Both the position numbers and the translations under genes were made by a program. The notes beneath the pieces were generated by a model. The model was not told the DNA's origin and made no database searches. It saw nothing but the letters and a program-made list of their open reading frames with translations. From the NCBI GenBank assembly GCA_030527925.1, contig JAUMZW010000006.1, positions 1 through 64,000 on the forward strand: a stretch of 64,000 bases of DNA, given 5' to 3'. Shown one piece after another: positions 26,651-37,537 of the stretch. Within the stretch, counting starts at the first letter, position 1. Each line of letters begins with the position of its first letter. This DNA comes from Streptococcus sp. Its GTDB lineage: Bacteria > Bacillota > Bacilli > Lactobacillales > Streptococcaceae.

Positions 26651-27355
26651 CTATTGCACACGGTATAATGGATGGAATTCCATTGTAATACCTTGTCCAA
26701 TCATGAGACGGTCTCTACTCTCACCTAAATCATGAACTCCTTCTTCAAAAGATTCTCCGTGGTCCTGAAATGGTACTCCACCAGGAATCATAACGATAGC
26801 TGCTCCAGGACCAGCCACACTACGAATACTTCCATTGAGTTGAGTTGTCCCACCAAATATCGCTTCAATAAAGTGACTTCCATCAATTGTTCGACCATCT
26901 GTTCCAAATGTAAAACTCATTCCCTCATCATTTTGACAAGTTCCAACTAAAGAACTATAGTCTCCTGCTGCAATAGCTGAATTATCTAGTGGTTTAATCG
27001 TTTGGTTAGCTTGTGATGGTGTACTTGCTTGAGCTGATGAGCTATCTGTACTTGTTGCTGCTTGTGAAGATTGAACAGTTTACGCTTGACTTAATGTTCT
27101 TTTTGAAGATTGACTAGTTTGCTCCTGTGATTGATTAGTCTTAGTTTCAGATTTTGTAGTTGATTTCCCTTTATCGGCCATTTTTGATGATGATTTAGCA
27201 CTTGATTTTTTTGTTGATTTTTCGGATTTCATGGTTTGGCTTGATTTAGGAGTGCTTGATGTCATATATGATTCACTTTCTTCCTTATGACATGCTTCTA
27301 AAATTAACATTGATGAACAAAGTAGTGTTACTAAAACTTTTGATGATTTTTTCAT
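26651..27355 (-). pseudogene. Lipoprotein with C-terminal DUF6287-like domain, broken by a stop codon
   Basis: The frame from the ATG at 27355 starts MKKSSKVLVTLLCSSML with a lipobox-like LILEAC (Cys21). It runs through a long Ser/Thr/Lys/Gln linker to TAA at 27082-27080, then continues open in the same frame (TVQSSQAATS, NSAIAAGDYSSLVGT) to a conserved end (MSFTFGTDGRTIDGSH ... RDRLMIGQGITMEFHPLYRV) at 26651. A CAA to TAA change would explain the stop. The family is a surface lipoprotein of unknown function. The truncated product would be only the signal peptide and linker. An undamaged relative would usually read GTW where this reads GTC. Confidence 0.75.
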
Positions 27356-27482
27356 AAGTATCTCATTAGATGTCTTTTCATTTTCTTTTGTTTCATTTTT
27401 GTTACAATTTAATTTCTTTTTTATCGTCAATATATTATTCGAATTTTTTTAAAAATTTTATATTTGCTCAACTAACAAATAT

Positions 27483-27518
27483 AAAAATAAGCTAGAGCAA
27501 AAGCCCTAACTTATTTTT
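27483..27518 (-). terminator. Terminator after purA
   Basis: AAAAATAAG-TAG-GC / GC-CTA-CTTATTTTT hairpin about 70 bases past the purA stop; T-rich on both strands. Confidence 0.7.
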
Positions 27519-27585
27519 ATCATCATTAATTTCATCTCATCATTTAAGTAAATCCCTTTGTAATGGAGAGAATTTTTATTTAAAA

Positions 27586-29140
<1,555 letters not shown>

Positions 29141-29959
29141 ATGGCTTATAAACGTAGAGGACGTTCAAAAATATTTTTGACACATTTTTTAATAATGCTC
29201 TCTCTCTTGCTTCTTACATCAGAAATGGGGTTTGAGGACATTTCTCCCCTAATTTTACTTGGATACTATCCAATTTACCGTCTATTTAAGGGATTTGATA
29301 GGAAACGCCTCAACGGTGTCCAAGAGCGAATTGATTTACTAAAAGACCATATCCATCAAGCTGATATCAAACATAAAAAACTTGAGCAACTAATGACAAA
29401 TGGTGACTTTTTACAATTTAAATCTCTTGCTCACGAAGTCCTTCAAGCCGTTTCAACTATTCAATACGAACTAAAGTCCTTAAAAACGCATATTGACCCT
29501 AATATTTACCAACGTGTGCATCATAAAGCCCTTGAAATCGAAACATCCGTCACAACCGATCTGCAAAGTCTAGACTATAATCCAGATACCAGTAACAACA
29601 ATACTGATAACTTTAATTCACATTCCATTGAAAAGATACCAGCTGAAATCAGAGAAACCTATCTCAATATTTTAAAAGACCACGATGAAATTCTAAAGAA
29701 AATTGCATTGGCTGATAACAAAGCTGAATTAGAAGCAATACATGAGTCTAATATGCAGCGTTTTAGAGACATTTTAGATGGTTACTTAGAAATCAAACGT
29801 TCTCCTAAGAATTTCTACAAGGCAGATGAACGTTTAGCAAAAGCTAAACTAGCCCTTGAAAAATTTGATACTAACCTTGATGAAACCCTTAAACAACTTA
29901 ACGAAAGCAATCTAAAAGACTTCGATGTCAGCCTTCGTATGATTAACGACGATTTATAG
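29141..29959 (+). CDS. XpaC-family membrane protein, partner of TelA
   Basis: 272 residues. A basic N-terminus (MAYKRRGRSK), then hydrophobic segments at about 11-28 and 35-47, then a long cytosolic coiled-coil-rich region. It matches the XpaC proteins (once called 5-bromo-4-chloroindolyl phosphate hydrolysis proteins) that nearly always precede telA. The enzymatic name is not supported by visible catalytic residues. The 13-bp gap to telA indicates an operon, with a likely role in envelope or antimicrobial stress. Confidence 0.8.
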   Translation: MAYKRRGRSKIFLTHFLIMLSLLLLTSEMGFEDISPLILLGYYPIYRLFKGFDRKRLNGVQERIDLLKDHIHQADIKHKKLEQLMTNGDFLQFKSLAHEVLQAVSTIQYELKSLKTHIDPNIYQRVHHKALEIETSVTTDLQSLDYNPDTSNNNTDNFNSHSIEKIPAEIRETYLNILKDHDEILKKIALADNKAELEAIHESNMQRFRDILDGYLEIKRSPKNFYKADERLAKAKLALEKFDTNLDETLKQLNESNLKDFDVSLRMINDDL

Positions 29960-29972
29960 AAAGAGGAATACT

Positions 29973-31235
29973 ATGTCTGATACTTTTAACTTCGATATTG
30001 ACGAAATTGCTAACAATGCCATTTCAAAAACGGATAAAACAACAGAAATTATCACAGCTAGTGACACATCACAATCTGATAAAGTCTCATTCTTAGCTAA
30101 ACTAACACCTGCCCAACAAGAGGCAATTGCTGCTAAGACACCTGCCTTAGTTGACGGCTTTATCTCTGACCAAAACAGCTTATTAGACTTTGGTCAAAAT
30201 GCTGTTGAAAAAGTTAATGCTACCGTTAATCATATTTTAGTTGAACAAAAGAAACTTGAAATCCCACAAGTTGATGATTTATTAAAAAATACAAACCGTG
30301 AACTTAATGGCTTTATCTCAAAATATAAGGAAGCAGGACCTGCTGAACTAGAAAAGAAACCAAACCTCTTTCAAAAACTGTTCAAACAAAGTAAAAACAC
30401 ACTTCAAGAATTCTACTTTGAGTCACAAAGCCTTGAACAAAAAATGGATGGTATGGCAGCTACTCTTGTCAAACAAGAAGAATCTCTTGCAAGAAACATT
30501 GTCTCTGCGGAAATGCTTATTGAAGACAACACCAAATCCATTGAAAATCTTGTTGGTGTTATTGCCTTTCTAGAATCCGCACAAAAAGAGGCTGTTAAGC
30601 GTGCCAATGCCCTTCAAACCAAAATTGCTAGTATAGAGTCAACTAGTCCTGAATATCAAATTGAATCAAACCATCTTGCACGTATGACCGAAGTCATTAA
30701 CACCCTCGAGCAACAACACACAGAATATATGAGTCGATTATATGTAGCTTGGACTACCACCCCACAAATGCGTAATATGGTTAAGGTATCCTCTGATATG
30801 CGTCAAAAATTAGGTATGCTTCGTCGAAATACCATTCCTACCTTGAAATTGTCCATTGCCCAACTAGGTATTCTACAACAATCGGTCAAAGCAGGAGCTA
30901 CAGCAGATGCCATTGTCAATGCTAATAATGCTGCATTACAAATGCTTGCTGAAACCAGTAAAGAAGCTATTCCAGCACTTGAGCGTACCGCTCAAAATCC
31001 AACTTTATCACTTGAGTCAGTTACCAAGTTAGCCGAAAGTCTTGTGGCACAAAACAACGGTATTATTGCAGCTATTGACGACGGTCGTAAAAAACGTGCT
31101 CAACTTGAACAAGCTGTTATCCAATCAGCAGCAACCATCAATGACTCTGTCAAACTAAGAGATGAAAAAATCATCCAAGCCTTACTAGAACAAGGAAAAA
31201 CAACCCAGGACCAAGTTGAAAACGATACAATTTAG
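29973..31235 (+). CDS. telA: TelA/KlaA family toxic-anion resistance protein
   Basis: 420 residues, mainly helical and coiled coil, with no signal peptide. The family marker region KLTPAQQEAIAAKTPALVDG lies near the N terminus. MRNMVKVSSDMRQKLGMLRRN with the Q-x-x-M-x-x-x-V-x-x-S core is near residue 275, and NNAALQMLAETSKEAIPALE follows. Family members protect against tellurite, cell-wall antibiotics and lantibiotics in some bacteria; the mechanism is unknown. Its last 46 bases (31189-31234) are repeated at 31755-31800 after the next gene. Confidence 0.9.
   Translation: MSDTFNFDIDEIANNAISKTDKTTEIITASDTSQSDKVSFLAKLTPAQQEAIAAKTPALVDGFISDQNSLLDFGQNAVEKVNATVNHILVEQKKLEIPQVDDLLKNTNRELNGFISKYKEAGPAELEKKPNLFQKLFKQSKNTLQEFYFESQSLEQKMDGMAATLVKQEESLARNIVSAEMLIEDNTKSIENLVGVIAFLESAQKEAVKRANALQTKIASIESTSPEYQIESNHLARMTEVINTLEQQHTEYMSRLYVAWTTTPQMRNMVKVSSDMRQKLGMLRRNTIPTLKLSIAQLGILQQSVKAGATADAIVNANNAALQMLAETSKEAIPALERTAQNPTLSLESVTKLAESLVAQNNGIIAAIDDGRKKRAQLEQAVIQSAATINDSVKLRDEKIIQALLEQGKTTQDQVENDTI
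31189..31234 (+). repeat. telA 3'-end repeat, copy 1
   Basis: 46 bp coding for the last residues of TelA, matching 31755-31800 at 45 of 46 positions (31208 G versus 31774 A). The pair brackets the 169-codon orphan gene. Confidence 0.95.
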
Positions 31236-31246
31236 GAGAGTAAAGT

Positions 31247-31756
31247 ATGGAATATATAATTGTAGATGACTCAAATATAGAGGATTTTGATACTGAAGGT
31301 GTATGGGCTTTATTCGGAAAGTTAAAAAATAATACTACACCTGACGAATTTTACTGTCTTCAAGTCGCACAAACAAAGAATATAAAAAATGAGATTAGTG
31401 CAGACATGAAATTATTAAATTGTTCATCAATTAACAATGAACCAATAGAAAAAGAATACATAAATCAATTTAAAGAAGTTATATTTAATTACAAAATTTT
31501 ACCTTCGCCACGTGAATATATATATTATGATATACAAAAAAAATTTGAAGAACTTACATTTATAATTGTGGATGATAATACAAAGAATGATGATGAAAGA
31601 AGGAAATTAGAAAAAGAATTCGCTCATCAAACAAAAGCTATATACTGGAGAAATGGTGGTTCTTATGGAAGTGGAGATAAAATAGACTATAAACATAGAA
31701 AAAAAATCAAAAAAGCTCAAAAACAAGATGGTAAAATGATTATTGAATTAGATTAA
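31247..31756 (+). CDS. Orphan protein, faint GIY-YIG-like pattern
   Basis: 169 residues, not recognised. The gene is noticeably more AT-rich than telA. The start has GGAGAG 7 bases upstream. The N-terminal third reads EGVWALFGKL, then EFYCLQVAQTKNIKNEI, which loosely resembles the GIY...YIG and following K-N-I pattern of GIY-YIG nucleases; this is a weak guess. The C terminus is basic (KIDYKHRKKIKKAQKQ), which would suit nucleic acid binding. No membrane segment is seen. It sits exactly between two copies of the telA 3' end, so it looks like an acquired cassette transcribed from the telA promoter. Confidence 0.6.
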   Translation: MEYIIVDDSNIEDFDTEGVWALFGKLKNNTTPDEFYCLQVAQTKNIKNEISADMKLLNCSSINNEPIEKEYINQFKEVIFNYKILPSPREYIYYDIQKKFEELTFIIVDDNTKNDDERRKLEKEFAHQTKAIYWRNGGSYGSGDKIDYKHRKKIKKAQKQDGKMIIELD

Positions 31757-31800
31757 CAAGGAAAAACAACCCAAGACCAAGTTGAAAACGATACAATTTA
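31755..31800 (+). repeat. telA 3'-end repeat, copy 2
   Basis: Second copy of the telA tail, out of any gene, ending in TAA (TTTAAAAAT) and followed directly by the terminator that probably served the original telA. Confidence 0.95.
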
Positions 31801-31809
31801 AAAATAAAA

Positions 31810-31834
31810 ACAACTTGAAGATTAATCAGGTTGT
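31810..31834 (+). terminator. Terminator of the telA transcription unit
   Basis: ACAACTTGA-AGATTAA-TCAGGTTGT hairpin with one wobble, followed by TTCC; modest T run. Confidence 0.55.
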
Positions 31835-31910
31835 TTCCGCAACTTGAAATTGCAAGTTAGCCACTAGACAAATTCGCTTAACATATGGTTTGGTGACTTG
31901 AAATCGACCA

Positions 31911-31992
31911 TTTTTCTAGACATCTCTGTTCTCCTGTTTTCTTTAGTATAGATCACTTTATCAATTCTGTCTAGTTTAGTGTAACCGATTCA
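31911..31992 (-). repeat. Fragment of an IS3-family left end
   Basis: On the minus strand it reads GGTTACACTAAACTAGACAG, then a diverged leader, then ATGTCTAGAAAA. The IS3 element at 14498-14574 has the same order and the same first 20 bases, with ATGTCTAGAAAA as its orfA start. Homology stops after the start codon region. Confidence 0.7.
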
Positions 31993-32306
31993 ACTTCAAG
32001 AGAAATGTTGTTTTTCACAGCTTTAGAGATTTGTTCGTCCAATTGAGAGGTCAACTTTGTAGAACATTTGGAGTTTGTCCTTAAGTTCTTGTATCTTTCT
32101 TGGGAAATTTTCGCTGAATACTTTGTCTTATACTTAAGTTTAACGCCTCCTCTTTGTATCTCGTTGTGAATCGTTTGAGGTGCTCTACCTAGACGATAAG
32201 TGATTTCTTGGTTACTGAGTTTTTCTTTATTATGCCAACGCTCAATAAGGTGACGTTCTGACTCTGTTAAATGCTCGCCTTTTGAAGTATCATTATCTTG
32301 CATCAT
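31971..32306 (-). pseudogene. IS30-family transposase, N-terminal fragment
   Basis: 111 residues. The family's helix-turn-helix is clear: HLTESERHLIERWHNKEKLS, then NQEITYRLGRAPQTIHNEIQ, then RGGVKLKYKTKYSAKISQER. The reading frame leaves IS30 sequence after NISLEVES and ends within the inserted IS3 end (VTLN-stop). The integrase core is missing, so it is inactive. Confidence 0.8.
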
Positions 32307-32537
32307 GAAACATTTCGACTTTGTTTTTTCGCAACTACAAGTCTAACATGTCATGATGTTTTTTTATGCCCTTAAGGTGGCTAACTTCATTTTACAATTT
32401 ACCATCAAGTTGTTTCTTAATTCTATAAATCATATCAATACTTAAAAATACCATCATATAGAGCCTACTGTGAACAAATTTTAGCCCATCATCCAACTAA
32501 ACTTAACAGACTTAAGCACCTCTATTATAGTACTTTT

Positions 32538-32547
32538 ATGCTATAAT
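32538..32547 (+). promoter_or_regulatory. Extended -10 promoter of hslO
   Basis: TATGCTATAAT, with TG in the extended position and TATAAT at 32542-32547. The hslO ATG begins at 32555, only 7 bases later, so transcription should start at or next to the start codon. Confidence 0.6.
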
Positions 32548-32554
32548 ATTTCTT

Positions 32555-33430
32555 ATGGATAAAATTATTAAATCAATTTCAAAATCAGGGGCATTTCGTG
32601 CCTTTGTATTAAATAGTACACAGACAGTCAAAACTGCTCAAGAAAAGCACCACACACTATCTAGCTCAACAGTGGCCTTAGGAAGAGCTCTTATCGCTAA
32701 TCAAATCCTTGCTGCAAATCAAAAAGGTGACAGTAAGGTAACCTTAAAAATCATCGGAAATAGCTCTTTTGGACACATCATCTCTGTTGCAGATACTAAA
32801 GGTAATGTGAAAGGATATATCCAAAACACAGGTGTTGATATCAAAAAAACAGCCACAGGAGAAGTTCTCGTCGGACCTTTTATGGGACAAGGACATTTTG
32901 TTGTTATTACTGATTACGGTTTAGGCAACCCATATACATCAACAACCCCACTTATCACTGGTGAAATCGGAGAAGACCTTACCTATTATCTAACAGAAAG
33001 TGAACAGACCCCATCTGCAATTGGACTAAATGTTTTGCTAAACCCAGATGATACTGTAAAAGTTGCTGGAGGATTTATGCTCCAAGTTTTACCTGGAGCT
33101 TCTAAAGAAGAAATCACAAGATACGAAAAACGTATCCAAGAAATGCCAGCAATTTCTCAATTACTAGAACAAGATAACCCAACTCAAGCACTCCTAGACG
33201 CTATCTACGGAGAAGATGACTATAAGATACTATCTGAGGAAGAACTGAGATTTGAATGTGACTGTTCACGTGAGCGTTTTGAAGGTGTATTAATGACACT
33301 TGGTCAAAACGAACTGACAGCAATTAAAGAGGAGGACCACGGGGCAGAAATTATTTGTCAATTCTGTGGGGAAATCTATCAATTTTCGGAAAAAGATATC
33401 GAGGAGATGATAAATGACACGACTAAATAG
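32555..33430 (+). CDS. hslO: Redox-regulated holdase chaperone Hsp33
   Basis: 291 residues, the usual length. The zinc switch is complete: Cys235 and Cys237 (CDC) and Cys268 and Cys271 (CQFC). Oxidation releases the zinc and activates the holdase in the cytosol. [20 protein letters not shown] is the standard beginning, so the ATG at 32555 is firm even though no ribosome site precedes it. Its 3' end overlaps dusB by 17 bp, a conserved pairing in streptococci. Confidence 0.94.
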   Translation: MDKIIKSISKSGAFRAFVLNSTQTVKTAQEKHHTLSSSTVALGRALIANQILAANQKGDSKVTLKIIGNSSFGHIISVADTKGNVKGYIQNTGVDIKKTATGEVLVGPFMGQGHFVVITDYGLGNPYTSTTPLITGEIGEDLTYYLTESEQTPSAIGLNVLLNPDDTVKVAGGFMLQVLPGASKEEITRYEKRIQEMPAISQLLEQDNPTQALLDAIYGEDDYKILSEEELRFECDCSRERFEGVLMTLGQNELTAIKEEDHGAEIICQFCGEIYQFSEKDIEEMINDTTK

Positions 33431-34391
33431 TTCATTCATGATTGGAAATGTTGAAATTCCACACCGCACAGTACTAGCTCCAATGGCTGGAGTGACAAAC
33501 TCAGCCTTCCGTACAATTGCAAAAGAATTTGGAGCAGGATTAGTTGTAATGGAGATGGTTTCAGATAAAGGAATCCAATATAATAACGAAAAAACACTTC
33601 ATATGCTTCATATTGATGAAGGAGAAAATCCTGTTTCCATCCAACTTTTTGGAAGTGATGGAGAAAGTATAGCTAGGGCTGCTGAATTTATTCAAAAGCA
33701 TACTAAAACCGATTTAGTCGATATCAATATGGGATGTCCTGTTAATAAAATTGTAAAAAATGAAGCGGGAGCTATGTGGTTAAAAGATCCAGAAAAAATT
33801 TATTCTGTAATTAGTACTGTAAAATCTGTTCTTGACATTCCACTTACAGTAAAAATGCGTACAGGATGGGCTGACCCTTCTTTAGCCATTGAAAATGCAC
33901 TTGCTGCGGAATCAGCTGGTGTTTCTGCATTAGCCATGCATGGTCGTACTCGTGAACAAATGTACACTGGAACATGCGACCACGAAACACTAGCTAATGT
34001 AGCTAAGTCAATCACAAAAATTCCATTTATTGCAAACGGTGATATACGAACAGTCGAAGATGCCAAATTTATGATAGATGAAATCGGTGCAGATGCAGTC
34101 ATGATTGGACGTGGAGCACGAAGTAATCCATACATCTTTACTCAAATTAATCACTACTTTGAGACAGGTGAAATTTTACCAGACCTACCTTTTGATAAGA
34201 TGCTTGATATTGCTCAAGAACATTTAAACCGCCTTGTCAATCTCAAAGGAGAAACAATTGCCGTACGTGAATTTAGAGGTTTAGCTCCACACTATCTCCG
34301 TGGTACATCTGGAGCTGCTAAGATTCGAGGAGCAGTTTCTCGTGCCGAGACATTAGAAGAAGTTAAAGAAATCTTTGCAACTGTAAGATAG
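33414..34391 (+). CDS. dusB: tRNA-dihydrouridine synthase DusB
   Basis: 325 residues. An FMN TIM-barrel that reduces uridines in the tRNA D-loop. [12 protein letters not shown] binds FMN, the catalytic cysteine lies in [17 protein letters not shown] (about residue 107), and [12 protein letters not shown] and [13 protein letters not shown] follow. GAGGAG precedes the ATG inside the hslO end. It is followed 8 bp later by a deoxynucleoside kinase. Confidence 0.92.
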   Translation: MTRLNSSFMIGNVEIPHRTVLAPMAGVTNSAFRTIAKEFGAGLVVMEMVSDKGIQYNNEKTLHMLHIDEGENPVSIQLFGSDGESIARAAEFIQKHTKTDLVDINMGCPVNKIVKNEAGAMWLKDPEKIYSVISTVKSVLDIPLTVKMRTGWADPSLAIENALAAESAGVSALAMHGRTREQMYTGTCDHETLANVAKSITKIPFIANGDIRTVEDAKFMIDEIGADAVMIGRGARSNPYIFTQINHYFETGEILPDLPFDKMLDIAQEHLNRLVNLKGETIAVREFRGLAPHYLRGTSGAAKIRGAVSRAETLEEVKEIFATVR

Positions 34392-34399
34392 AGGTCAAA

Positions 34400-35038
34400 A
34401 TGATTGTATTAGCTGGACTAATTGGAGCGGGAAAAAGCTCACTTGCAAAAATACTAGGTGATCATCTTCATAGTACTGTATTCTATGAAGCAGTTGATAA
34501 TAATCCTATTATTGACCTTTATTATCAACACCCAAAACAATATGCTTTCTTACTTCAGATTTATTTTCTTAATAAACGATTTAAAGCAATTAAAGAAGCA
34601 TCTCAACTTAAAAATAGTATTTTGGATCGTTCAATATTTGAAGATGATCTATTTCTAACACTTAATTACAAAAATGGTAATGTCAGCTCCATTGAATGTG
34701 AAACTTACAAAGAATTACTAGCTAATATGTTAGAAGAACTAGATGAGATCCCTAAAAAAACACCTGACATTTTAATTTATATTGATATTTCATTTGATAA
34801 AATGTTAGAACGGATTAAAAAAAGAGGACGAGAATACGAGCAAATCGAAAATCATCCTGAGCTTTATCATTACTACCAACAACTTTTTCACGAATACCAG
34901 TCCTGGATCAAGTCTTATCAATATTCTCCAAAGTTAATTATTGATGGTGAACACTATGACTTTGTTGAAAATACCAATGATAAAAACGACGTTCTAGAAA
35001 TTATTATTAACAGTTTAAATAAGCTCAATCAAAAATAA
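34400..35038 (+). CDS. Deoxynucleoside kinase (dAK/dGK type)
   Basis: 212 residues. The P-loop GLIGAGKSS is at about 6-14. The DRS motif lies in SILDRSIFEDDLF near residue 75, and the lid RIKKRGREYEQ near 137. These are marks of the deoxyadenosine/deoxyguanosine kinase family, which salvages purine deoxynucleosides with ATP. In the hslO-dusB operon; followed by a shared terminator with clpC. Base preference cannot be read from sequence alone. Confidence 0.85.
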   Translation: MIVLAGLIGAGKSSLAKILGDHLHSTVFYEAVDNNPIIDLYYQHPKQYAFLLQIYFLNKRFKAIKEASQLKNSILDRSIFEDDLFLTLNYKNGNVSSIECETYKELLANMLEELDEIPKKTPDILIYIDISFDKMLERIKKRGREYEQIENHPELYHYYQQLFHEYQSWIKSYQYSPKLIIDGEHYDFVENTNDKNDVLEIIINSLNKLNQK

Positions 35039-35074
35039 ATCCCAACTTTACTTGTATTAGTTGGGATTTATTTT
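35033..35074. terminator. Bidirectional terminator between the kinase gene and clpC
   Basis: AAATAAATCCCAACT / AGTTGGGATTTATTT hairpin with A and T runs on the two sides, between convergent genes. Confidence 0.9.
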
Positions 35075-35080
35075 TATATT

Positions 35081-37537
35081 TTAGTAATTTGATGAATCCT
35101 TATCTAGTGAAAATTTTAATTTTCCATGATGCATTCCTATTTTAAGTGTATCACCACTAGTCAGATCCCCAGATAAAACATATTCAGATAATTTATCTTC
35201 TACTTCTGTTTGAAGAGTTCTTCTTAGAGGTCTAGCACCCATCTCAATATCATAACCAACTTCTGCTAAGTGTTTCAAAGCAGATGGCTGGAATTTCAAG
35301 TGAATTCCTTTTTCTTTCAAATTTGCAATCAATGGTTGTACCATAATTTTAACCACTTCTTGCATATTATCTGCAGATAAACTATGAAAAACAACTTTTT
35401 CATCAATACGGTTGATGAATTCTGGACGATATGTCTTTTTCAATTCTTCAAATATACGTTTTTGCATCATTTGATAATCTGTAGAAATAGATTTAACTCC
35501 AAATCCGACTGTCTTATCATCTCTAAGTGCTGTAGCTCCCAGATTGCTGGTCATAATAATAATAGTATTTGAAAAATCAACCTTACGACCTCTACTATCA
35601 GTTAAAACACCATCATCTAAAACTTGTAATAAGAGATTAAAAATATCTGGATGAGCTTTCTCAACTTCATCAAATAATAGAACTGAATAGGGTTTATTAC
35701 GTACTTTTTCGGTCAATTCTCCACCCTCATCATAACCAACATAACCAGGAGGAGCTCCATTCAATCTGCTAGCTGCAAATTTTTCCATGTATTCAGACAT
35801 ATCGAATCGAATAAGAGCAGACTCATCATCAAACAAAACCTCTGCTAAAGCTTTAGCTAACTCCGTTTTTCCAACACCAGTTGGTCCTAAGAATAGGAAT
35901 GAGCCAATAGGACGTTTTCCTGTTCTAATACCGGATTGATTACGACGAATGGCTCTACTAATAGCCGAAACTGCCTCATCTTGACCAATCACACGCTTAT
36001 GAAGCTCCTTTTCCAGTGTCAAGTACTTCTTACTATCTGCTTGAGATAATTTCTCAACTGGAATACCTGAAAGCTTACTAAGCGTTGATAAGATATTTTC
36101 TTCACCAATTGAAATCGGTCTATATTTAGGTTTATTATTTGTTTTTAATAATTTTCGGGCTAATTTCACATCCTCGTCAATAATAGCATAATCAAGGTCT
36201 GATAAAGGACCTTCTTTTTCTTTTTTAACTAAACTTTGTGCAGTAGCACTAGCTTCATCAAGTAGGTCAATAGCTGAATCTGGTAAATTCTTACTTGTTA
36301 AATACCGATGAGCCAATTTAACAGAAGCTAATACAGCTGCATCACTAATGATGACATTATGATAGTCCTCATAGGATTTTTTCAAACCTAATAAAATTTT
36401 ATAAGCTTCATCAACACTTGGTTCCTCAATAATCACTTTTGCAAAACGACGTGATAAAGCTGCATCTTTTTCAATATGTTTTTGGTACTCATCCTGAGTA
36501 GTAGCTCCAACCGTCCTCAGAGTACCTCTTGCCAATGCTGGTTTTAAAATGTTAGCTGCATCTAGTGTACTATCAATACCACTACCTGAACCCATGATGG
36601 TATGAAGCTCGTCTATAAATAAAATAATATGACCGTCTTCTTCAATATCAGCAATAATTTGATTCATACGCTCTTCAAAATCACCACGGAAACGTGTCCC
36701 AGCAACAACACTCATCATATCGAGCTCTAAAACACGCATTTCTTGTAATTCATATGGAACTTCACCTGTTGCAATGCGTTGAGCCAAGCCATATGCTAGC
36801 GCAGTCTTACCAACACCAGCATCACCTACTAAAACTGGGTTATTCTTTGTTTTTCGACTCAAAATCTGAATCATACGTGAAATTTCTTTTTCACGACCAA
36901 CAACTGGTTCTAAAATGCCATGTTCTGCAAGTTCTGACAAATCTCTTGTGAATTCTGATAAATCTCCAATAGTTGACGGTGGTTTCATCATATCTGTAAA
37001 TGATGGACCGGTCTTTACCTTCTTAGGTCTCCTCAAAGCATGAATAGCTTTAATATCTTCTTTAGAGAAACCAGCCACTCTCTCAACAGTCTTACGTAAA
37101 TCAACCAAATGAAGTGTAGCTTTATCATCTTTTAATTTGAAACCAACCATCTCAAGGATTCGTGTTGAAAACAAATCAATATTTAATAACATAGAAAAAA
37201 GAACATGCTCTGTTCCAATTTCATTAGCTTGTGTAACCTGTGCAATACCTTTAGCAAAAGCTAACATTTCTTGAACAGCTTTAGACTGAGCTACAAAATC
37301 CATGCCTTTAACACGTTCATTAGGCACTTTCCCTGTTGCATAAATAACAGCCTTCTCGTATTCATCCAAACTAACTTTTTCTTCATATTCTAAAAATGTA
37401 ATCCCTGCAACTGAATCTTCTATATCTAACATCGCTAATAAAATATGCCATGTTTCTAGAAATTGACTCTCAAAAATAGCTGCCTTAAACTGGGCACGTT
37501 TAAAGACCTCTTGCATTTTATATGAATATTCACTCAT
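35081..37537 (-). CDS. clpC: ATP-dependent Clp protease ATPase subunit ClpC
   Basis: 818 residues from the ATG at 37537, whose A is the last base of the ctsR stop (TGATG); the ORF could be extended one codon to TTG, without reason. Clp_N repeats are at about 1-145. AAA+ module 1 has GDAGVGKTA and module 2 GPTGVGKTE, each with a Walker B (LFIDELH, LLFDEVE), followed by a D2-small domain. It unfolds substrates for ClpP and works with adaptor proteins. A UVR-like middle segment is not obvious. Controlled by CtsR, encoded just upstream. Confidence 0.94.
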   Translation of the reverse strand: MSEYSYKMQEVFKRAQFKAAIFESQFLETWHILLAMLDIEDSVAGITFLEYEEKVSLDEYEKAVIYATGKVPNERVKGMDFVAQSKAVQEMLAFAKGIAQVTQANEIGTEHVLFSMLLNIDLFSTRILEMVGFKLKDDKATLHLVDLRKTVERVAGFSKEDIKAIHALRRPKKVKTGPSFTDMMKPPSTIGDLSEFTRDLSELAEHGILEPVVGREKEISRMIQILSRKTKNNPVLVGDAGVGKTALAYGLAQRIATGEVPYELQEMRVLELDMMSVVAGTRFRGDFEERMNQIIADIEEDGHIILFIDELHTIMGSGSGIDSTLDAANILKPALARGTLRTVGATTQDEYQKHIEKDAALSRRFAKVIIEEPSVDEAYKILLGLKKSYEDYHNVIISDAAVLASVKLAHRYLTSKNLPDSAIDLLDEASATAQSLVKKEKEGPLSDLDYAIIDEDVKLARKLLKTNNKPKYRPISIGEENILSTLSKLSGIPVEKLSQADSKKYLTLEKELHKRVIGQDEAVSAISRAIRRNQSGIRTGKRPIGSFLFLGPTGVGKTELAKALAEVLFDDESALIRFDMSEYMEKFAASRLNGAPPGYVGYDEGGELTEKVRNKPYSVLLFDEVEKAHPDIFNLLLQVLDDGVLTDSRGRKVDFSNTIIIMTSNLGATALRDDKTVGFGVKSISTDYQMMQKRIFEELKKTYRPEFINRIDEKVVFHSLSADNMQEVVKIMVQPLIANLKEKGIHLKFQPSALKHLAEVGYDIEMGARPLRRTLQTEVEDKLSEYVLSGDLTSGDTLKIGMHHGKLKFSLDKDSSNY

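Larger units (their letters stand above)
31845..32397 (-). mobile_element. IS30-family remnant carrying a piece of an IS3 element
   Basis: The ends share AAGTTAGCCAC in inverted orientation (near 31853-31864 and 32377-32390 read on the minus strand). Inside is an IS30 transposase N-terminal part (31971-32306), cut by a short IS3-like segment (31911-31992), then an IS30-like right end. About two thirds of the transposase is missing. Confidence 0.6.

Noticed and set aside
36694-36951. Plus-strand frame of 85 codons opposite clpC
   Set aside because: Lies in the conserved AAA+ region of clpC; shadow only.
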